From contig NZ_CP071869.1 of the NCBI RefSeq assembly GCF_017569185.1, forward strand, positions 2,408,001 to 2,472,000: 64,000 nucleotides of DNA. The letters run 5' to 3'. Shown one piece after another: positions 59,111-64,000 of the stretch. Source of the stretch: Polaribacter cellanae (GTDB taxonomy: Bacteria; Bacteroidota; Bacteroidia; Flavobacteriales; Flavobacteriaceae). The notes beneath the pieces are model-generated. The model made no database searches and was not told the origin of the DNA. It worked only from the letters and a program-made list of their open reading frames with translations. Both the position numbers and the translations under genes were made by a program. The first letter of the stretch is position 1, and each line of letters begins with the position of its first letter.

Positions 59111-59644
59111 ATGAGACAATTCTTTTTAAAAACAACACTATTTCTTTTTGCTTTTACTTTAAGTAATTGCGAAAAAAAAGACACCCCAACTTTAACTCCT
59201 TTAGAACAATTACCTAAGGCTACTAAAATTGGAGCCAACACTGCTGGTTGTTTGGTAAATGGAGAAGCTTTTTTGCCAAAAGGACATTTTTCAACAGGAA
59301 ATTTAAACTGTTTTTATATTAATCAGAAAAATTTTTCTTTAGGTATTTCAAAACGACTAAATAATACCTCTTCTCATATATATATATATATATATAATAC
59401 TAATTTACATGTAAATAGAACATACTTTCTAACAGAAGATACACTTTCTGATTCAAAATATGGAGAGTTTCAAGCTCCTTATTCTGTTTCTTATAAAACG
59501 ACCTCAAAAATCACAGGCGAATTAACCATAACCCACCACGATTATAACAATGCCATTATTAGCGGTACATTTTGGTTTGATGCCGTAAACAATATAGGAG
59601 AAAAAGTAGAAGTAAGAGAAGGGCGCTTCGATATGAAATACTAA
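59111..59644 (+). CDS. Putative lipoprotein, second of a duplicated pair
   Basis: A 177-residue paralogue of the lipoprotein at 58244. Its lipid Cys follows TLSNCEKK. The N-terminal 36 bases after the Cys and the last 147 bases (59498-59644) are identical to the first copy, while the centre has diverged. That centre carries a 21-base AT dinucleotide run read as IYIYIYIYN. Conserved ends with a variable middle suggest gene conversion or recent duplication followed by selection on the middle. Followed by the full hydrolase gene after 116 bases. Confidence 0.75.
   Translation: MRQFFLKTTLFLFAFTLSNCEKKDTPTLTPLEQLPKATKIGANTAGCLVNGEAFLPKGHFSTGNLNCFYINQKNFSLGISKRLNNTSSHIYIYIYNTNLHVNRTYFLTEDTLSDSKYGEFQAPYSVSYKTTSKITGELTITHHDYNNAIISGTFWFDAVNNIGEKVEVREGRFDMKY
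59376..59396 (+). repeat. AT dinucleotide tract within the lipoprotein gene
   Basis: An uninterrupted alternating run of 21 bases inside coding sequence. The first copy has a 13-base run at the same place (58504-58516). Changes by two bases would shift the frame, so slippage could switch the gene on and off. Confidence 0.85.
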
Positions 59645-59688
59645 AAAAGAAAATTTATGAAAAGATAATTTTAAAAGAAGAAAGACCA

Positions 59689-59701
59689 CCTGCAAGGCAG
59701 G
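59689..59701. repeat. Short palindrome CCTGCAAGGCAGG
   Basis: CCTGC-AAG-GCAGG between the second lipoprotein and the hydrolase gene, with AAAGA and TCTTT outside it. GC-rich in AT-rich DNA, like other flavobacterial repeat cores. No function proposed. Confidence 0.5.
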
Positions 59702-59760
59702 CAATCTTTCAAAACACAGTTAAACAACTTCTTACAATTATTTAACCCAAACACAAAATT

Positions 59761-62700
59761 ATGAAACAAATTACACTAATGTTTTGTTTTTTAATAATAA
59801 CAAAACTAACTTTTGCACAACAAGAAATAAACAATTCTTTTACAACTAAAATGGACGCTCTTTTTGGGCAATTAGATAAAAATAAAGTACCTGATGGAAT
59901 TTTACTCGATTATGGAATGGAATTTACCAACCTTGCAGAGTTTAATGGTACATTAACTACAAGAAATTATGTTACCTTAGGTAGATTAGACGAAATTTAC
60001 AAAACTTTATTAACCAGCAAAATTAATACCAATGCTAATGGTTTGGTAACACCTACTGCTTTTAAAAATAATTTAAAAACCAGTAGAAAAAAGGGCATTA
60101 TTGCTGTAACTGGTTTTTACTTTAAATATGCAAAATTTAAAGACAATGCTTTAAGTAGTAATTTAATTAACTATACTAATGGCAAATTTTACGATATAGC
60201 TAATAAAAACCCTTATGAAACCAAACAAACCTTTGCAATGTCACCTGCAATACAAAAGTATAGTGGTTTAAATTTAAAAGTAAAAATACCTTCTGCTATT
60301 TTTTACTCTAACAATAACAACCAAATACAAAGCATTCAAATAGACTTTAACAATGGTAATGGTTATGTAACCATTCCTTTTAACCAAAATGTTACAGTTA
60401 ATTATACTACTGAAGGTTTAAAGACCTGGAAATACAAATTAAACTTAACCAATGGAACTAGTGTATATAGTCATTCTAAAATTAAAATAGAAAAAGGTTA
60501 TGAAACTTATACTTATGGGAGTAACAATCTACAAAAATTGACATCAACAGGTGTTTCAAGATATCCTTGCAAAAAAATAACAGCAACCGATAGTTATTTA
60601 GGACAAAAAGCTTCTGTAAATTTAACCATAGATTTAGCGAATGGACATAGCCAAATAACCAAACCTTTAATTATAGCAGAAGGCTTTGATGTTGGTGTTA
60701 TTTTAAGTCCTGAAAATGAGTATGGATACACTAATTATGAAGATGATTTTAAAAGAAGCTTACAATTTTCTGGGACACAATTAAAAAGGTTAATAGCAGA
60801 CTATAACAAACAATACGACATCATTTATGTAGACTGGGACAATGGCGTAGATTATTTACAACGCAATGCCTATGCTTTAGAAGAAGTAATAAAATGGGTA
60901 AATAGTGTAAAAAAAGGCAAAGAACAAAACGTTGTTTTAGGGCAAAGTATGGGAGGTGTTATTGGACGTTGGGCATTAGCAGATATGGAAGAACGTGGTT
61001 TAAACCACGATACACGTTTATTTATAAGCCACGATGCTCCACAACAAGGTGCAAATGTACCTGTTGGTATACAGTATGCTTATAGGCATATTCAAAATCA
61101 GTTTATAAATACCACTGCAGGTGTTTTAGTTTCTTTATTTTCAGATGTAGAAGAACCTTTTAAATTATTAGATACTCCTGCTTCTAAACAGTTGTTAAAA
61201 AACCGAGCAACAAATAGCTACGTATTAGAAAACTCTTTACACACTTCGTTTTATAATGATCTTAAAAACAAAGGTCTTAATAATAGCGGAGGTTACCCAA
61301 TAAATTCAAGAAACATAGCCATAAGCAATGGTAGCGAATGCGGTAGTTCACAAGGTTTTGTGGCAGGTAGCGATTTGCTTAAATATAAAAACAGTAATAA
61401 ATTATCTTTTCTTCAAAATCTTATTGCTCCTGCTTTTTCTTTTTTAGGTGGGGTATTAATAGGGGATATAGATCTTTGGGGTGTTACAGTTTTAAGTGTA
61501 TTTCCTGGTAGTTCTAAATTTAATACTGACATTTGGGTCAAATCAATTCCTTATGGAACAGGAAATCAAATTTACAAAGGAAAAATATCTTATACTAAAA
61601 AAATTCTTTGGTTAATTAGTGTTACAACAGATATTACAAACGTAAATAAAAACCAGCCAAGTGGTGTTTTGCCTTTTGATAGTTATGGTGGTGGATATTA
61701 TTCTGTAACATCAAACATAAATCCTTCGCTTTTGCCAAGTGGCGTTTTTATAAGAGATAAATTTAGTTTTATACCCACTTCAAGTGCATTAGATATTGGT
61801 AAAAATAATATTGCTTTAAAAGATGTAGATTATAAGAGTGCTTATGTTGGCGGAACACCTCCTACAGGTACAAAAAAGAGTCCTTTCAAAAATTTTATTT
61901 CAGATTTTGATAAAAACCCAAACTCTCAAAATAAACCTCATATTTCATTTAACACACGAAACGGAAATTGGTTAGCGAAAGAATTAAGCAAAGAAGTTCC
62001 AAAGGCAAACTGCTCTATATTTTGTGCTAATCAAACAATTTCTATAGAAGGCAACAATGCTTTATGTAAAGCCAACACTTACACATTAAATATAGATAAT
62101 GGTATTCAAAGAAATTGGTCTGTAATTAGTGGAGCCAATTTGGTAAGTACACTTACTACTACAGATAATTCTTTTAAAGTAACTAAATTAAATGAAGATA
62201 GTACTGGGAAAGTTGTTATACAAGCTGTTGTAGGTAATACAGATTGCGATCAATCAAAAACAGTTACAAGAACAATTTCTTTACTTACAAAACCCACCAT
62301 AAGTTTTAAAGACACCTCTCTAAGAGATGCTATTTTAGCAGGTAAAAAACCTGCAGACTACCCAAATGTGTCTATAACCAATGGTAGTAAAATTACAATA
62401 GACCAAACCTTAGCGAACACCATCTCTTGGAAATATACCCGAGAAAAAAAGTACATTCCAGAAGACGCTCCAGGTACACATACCTACTACGACCCTGCCT
62501 CTTTGGTTGGCGACTTTGTACCTTATACATCGTGTTTGCGACTAACAGATAGTGGTTTGCCTACTTTAGCTTCCAAAAGTGTAGCAAGTTTGGTGTCGTT
62601 AATTGATTATTATTTTCAAGAAGATTTTTATAGAACACTTCCTGATTCTTCTGGAGATGTATTACCAGATGGAAGTGCCTATAACTATGATTTGCCAACC

Positions 62701-63156
62701 ATACAAGAAGTTTCTTTAAATGAAAGTCCTAAAATAGTATTTAGTAAAAGTGGTTTATTAGAAGTAGAAGTTACAGCAATAAACCAGTGTGGTTGTGCAA
62801 CAGATACCAATGTGTATAAAACAGCTACCTCTACAACTCCAACAACTCCAGCACCCCAACCCTTTGTAACTTTTACTTTAACACCTAACCCAGTACAAGA
62901 AAGGTTTGTAACCATATCTTTAGATAGAAGAACTAAAACCACAAACCCACTAGCAATTGAAAATATAAATTGTAAAATTGCCTTTACAAAAGTTGCTACA
63001 GGTGCTACTGTATATAGTAAAGAAGTAATTTTTATTAACAACACCCAAAATTTCTTAGTTGATATTTCTCCTTTAACTAATTTAACTACTGGTGTTTACA
63101 CAGTAACTGTTACTTCCAGTTACGGCACAACGTCTAAAAAGCTTATTATAGAATAA
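59761..63156 (+). CDS. Secreted alpha/beta hydrolase (lipase-like) with type IX secretion domain
   Basis: An 1131-residue exported protein: signal MKQITLMFCFLIITKLTFAQ. Residues about 270-345 (ITATDSYLGQ, then EGFDVGVILSPENEYGY) start the hydrolase part. VYVDWDN-like YVDWDNGVDYLQRNAYALEEVI leads to VVLGQSMGGVIGRWALADMEERG near 388-410, with the nucleophile Ser in GQSMGG (about 395). Later comes a cysteine-containing Ig-like region (from about 750, FCANQTISIEGNNALC). The last 100 residues (from about 1030, FTLTPNPVQE to YGTTSKKLIIE) form a T9SS type A sorting domain. It is predicted to be secreted or surface-bound. The substrate is unknown; esterase or lipase activity is inferred from the GxSxG motif only. 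Confidence 0.82.
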   Translation: MKQITLMFCFLIITKLTFAQQEINNSFTTKMDALFGQLDKNKVPDGILLDYGMEFTNLAEFNGTLTTRNYVTLGRLDEIYKTLLTSKINTNANGLVTPTAFKNNLKTSRKKGIIAVTGFYFKYAKFKDNALSSNLINYTNGKFYDIANKNPYETKQTFAMSPAIQKYSGLNLKVKIPSAIFYSNNNNQIQSIQIDFNNGNGYVTIPFNQNVTVNYTTEGLKTWKYKLNLTNGTSVYSHSKIKIEKGYETYTYGSNNLQKLTSTGVSRYPCKKITATDSYLGQKASVNLTIDLANGHSQITKPLIIAEGFDVGVILSPENEYGYTNYEDDFKRSLQFSGTQLKRLIADYNKQYDIIYVDWDNGVDYLQRNAYALEEVIKWVNSVKKGKEQNVVLGQSMGGVIGRWALADMEERGLNHDTRLFISHDAPQQGANVPVGIQYAYRHIQNQFINTTAGVLVSLFSDVEEPFKLLDTPASKQLLKNRATNSYVLENSLHTSFYNDLKNKGLNNSGGYPINSRNIAISNGSECGSSQGFVAGSDLLKYKNSNKLSFLQNLIAPAFSFLGGVLIGDIDLWGVTVLSVFPGSSKFNTDIWVKSIPYGTGNQIYKGKISYTKKILWLISVTTDITNVNKNQPSGVLPFDSYGGGYYSVTSNINPSLLPSGVFIRDKFSFIPTSSALDIGKNNIALKDVDYKSAYVGGTPPTGTKKSPFKNFISDFDKNPNSQNKPHISFNTRNGNWLAKELSKEVPKANCSIFCANQTISIEGNNALCKANTYTLNIDNGIQRNWSVISGANLVSTLTTTDNSFKVTKLNEDSTGKVVIQAVVGNTDCDQSKTVTRTISLLTKPTISFKDTSLRDAILAGKKPADYPNVSITNGSKITIDQTLANTISWKYTREKKYIPEDAPGTHTYYDPASLVGDFVPYTSCLRLTDSGLPTLASKSVASLVSLIDYYFQEDFYRTLPDSSGDVLPDGSAYNYDLPTIQEVSLNESPKIVFSKSGLLEVEVTAINQCGCATDTNVYKTATSTTPTTPAPQPFVTFTLTPNPVQERFVTISLDRRTKTTNPLAIENINCKIAFTKVATGATVYSKEVIFINNTQNFLVDISPLTNLTTGVYTVTVTSSYGTTSKKLIIE

Positions 63157-63176
63157 ATGTAAAATTTAACTATTTC

Positions 63177-63212
63177 AAAACGTCATTATAAAATTAATGA
63201 CGTTTTTTTTTG
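63177..63212 (+). terminator. Rho-independent terminator of the secreted hydrolase
   Basis: AAAACGTCATTA (63177-63188) pairs perfectly with TAATGACGTTTT (63195-63206), followed by more T residues. Confidence 0.88.
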
Positions 63213-63255
63213 CTCAAAAAGAAAACAAGAGGTTCAAATTCCCTTGAAATAACGC

Positions 63256-63366
63256 TAATACCATTTCTGTTTTGAAATTACTGTAAAAGAAAATAATGTT
63301 TTTTATTTTGAGGTAAAGAGAAAAAGCGTGTTTTATTATGGTAATTTCAAAACAGAAATGGTATTA
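63256..63366. mobile_element. MITE-like element with 26-base terminal inverted repeats
   Basis: A 111-base element. The left end TAATACCATTTCTGTTTTG and the right end are exact complements over 26 bases, ending in AATTAC, then the arms diverge. There is no coding capacity inside. A degenerate relative lies at 57759-57836. TA or TAA may be the duplicated target but is inseparable from the ends. Confidence 0.75.
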
Positions 63367-63408
63367 TTAACCTTTTATGCAAAAACGTAACGTTTTTACA
63401 TTTAAATT

Positions 63409-63804
63409 CTACTTCGCCAAAACCCCACGCTTCTTCAATTCAGGAATTTCTCTTAAAGCACCTTCTTTAACAGTATTTTCTTTGAATAAAAACGTTTTTT
63501 CGTACAATGTATTTCCTTCAAAAAAAGTTACTTGAAAACGGTTATTTAATTTAAATAGTTCTGGTTGCATAAATTCAATTTTTGCAAAAGAATTTGCTGG
63601 TAGTTTTTCTACTTTTTTACGCAATAAAGAAGTCGTTTTTTTGGCAGAAAAACCTTGCGAAACAATCACGACCATTTCTAAATCTACCTTTTTATTGTTA
63701 ATTAGGTACACATTCCAATCGTTAGTGTTATAAATGTCGTTAAACTCATATACAACAGCCATTTTTACGTCTGTAACTTCTGGTACTAGAATATCTTTTT
63801 TCAT
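63409..63804 (-). CDS. Conserved hypothetical protein of Flavobacteriaceae
   Basis: A 131-residue cytosolic protein: an N-terminal beta part (MKKDILVPEVTDVKMAVVYE), DWNVYLINNKKVDLEMVVIVSQGFS, a helix (LLRKKVEKLPANSFAKIEFM) and the C-terminal basic tail LKKRGVLAK. No signal or membrane helix. Family members are widespread small proteins of unknown function. On the same strand as the partial gene at the window edge, 41 bases after it ends. Confidence 0.7.
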   Translation of the reverse strand: MKKDILVPEVTDVKMAVVYEFNDIYNTNDWNVYLINNKKVDLEMVVIVSQGFSAKKTTSLLRKKVEKLPANSFAKIEFMQPELFKLNNRFQVTFFEGNTLYEKTFLFKENTVKEGALREIPELKKRGVLAK

Positions 63805-63845
63805 AAACCCATCTTTTTTAACTAAAAAAGCAATTATTCGATAAG

Positions 63846-64000
63846 CTATTTTATTTTTAACGACTTTGTTAATTTAATTTTATCTTTTTCGGCAAACTTA
63901 GCGAGTTTGCCATTTTCGTCTATTAAAACATTTAGGTTATCGCCTTTAGAATCGTAGAGAATTGTAACCATATAAGCAGGGCAATTGTGCTTTAAGCAAC
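63846..64000 (-). CDS. Partial gene at the window edge, C-terminal end
   Basis: The minus strand is open from the window end to TAG at 63846-63848 and encodes CLKHNCPAYMVTILYDSKGDNLN, then VLIDENGKLAKFAEKDKIKL and TKSLKIK. Two Cys near the visible start (CLKHNC) and the regular beta/charged pattern suggest a real gene whose start lies beyond the window. Family not recognised. Confidence 0.65.
   Translation of the reverse strand, partial: CLKHNCPAYMVTILYDSKGDNLNVLIDENGKLAKFAEKDKIKLTKSLKIK

Noticed and set aside
59111..59644. Lipoprotein as an immunity protein of a toxin system
   Set aside because: The neighbouring protein is a GxSxG hydrolase with a T9SS tail, but nothing shows toxin delivery or a toxin domain; kept only as a speculative partner.
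1..64000. CRISPR arrays, tRNA, rRNA, phage or intact transposase genes
   Set aside because: No regularly spaced direct repeats, cloverleaf-like sequences or transposase motifs were recognised on either strand.

Overview
The window is AT-rich chromosomal DNA from a marine-type member of the Flavobacteriaceae (Bacteroidota), most like Polaribacter or a close relative. The basis is very low GC, SusC/SusD and GLPGLI families, a type IX secretion C-terminal domain, TAnnTTTG-type promoters just upstream of start codons, and typical flavobacterial dispersed repeats. The genus is inferred from overall character and was not tested. No rRNA, tRNA, CRISPR array, intact transposase or prophage was seen.

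Layout. 0-0.45 kb: a TatA-like protein. 1-10.1 kb: an ECF-sigma/FecR-controlled SusC-SusD operon with a DUF4843 lipoprotein and a PKD-like lipoprotein, but no degradative enzyme. 10.7-12.3 kb: an O-methyltransferase and a second ECF sigma factor with a small Cys-rich partner. 12.5-16.1 kb: panB, a 2-hydroxyacid dehydrogenase, a DUF1801 protein, a VOC fragment, a YtxH-like helical protein and a DoxX protein. 16.3-22.9 kb: a methyltransferase, mnmG/gidA, ybeY and a giant DUF4175 coiled-coil protein, with three parS-like sites. 23-30.7 kb: a porin-like protein, gltX, an SPFH protein, tatA, a GIN-domain protein, a YbjQ protein and rnr. 30.7-32.5 kb: no intact conserved gene. It holds a decayed diacylglycerol kinase gene, a 57-residue membrane peptide and a cluster of DnaA-box-like 9-mers that I propose as a candidate replication origin. 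32.5-44.7 kb: rpiB, two acetyltransferases, a SWIM/SNF2 helicase, a pseudouridine synthase, an aldose epimerase homologue, recA, a mini-PspC, a GLPGLI/TonB-receptor pair and dut. 44.8-57.4 kb: gpsA, an MFS exporter, DUF547 and a TIGR04283 glycosyltransferase, glpD, a TerB-like protein, an overlapping lipoprotein/LytS/LytTR signalling operon and an NhaC-type antiporter. 57.4-63.4 kb: an accessory region with a duplicated lipoprotein/secreted hydrolase locus, a truncated copy and two copies of a small terminal-inverted-repeat element. The window ends inside a gene on the minus strand.

How the genes work together. The first region is a classical trans-envelope regulated importer: the TonB-dependent SusC carries an N-terminal STN signalling domain that would talk to FecR, which would control the ECF sigma factor. 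The 53-56 kb operon is a second sensing module. Most of the rest is housekeeping: tRNA modification and charging, RNA decay, recombination, dUTP control, phospholipid precursor supply and coenzyme A synthesis. The most unusual material is the dispersed repeat family that has entered two coding sequences in frame, the candidate oriC with parS-like sites nearby, and the duplicated locus at 58-63 kb.
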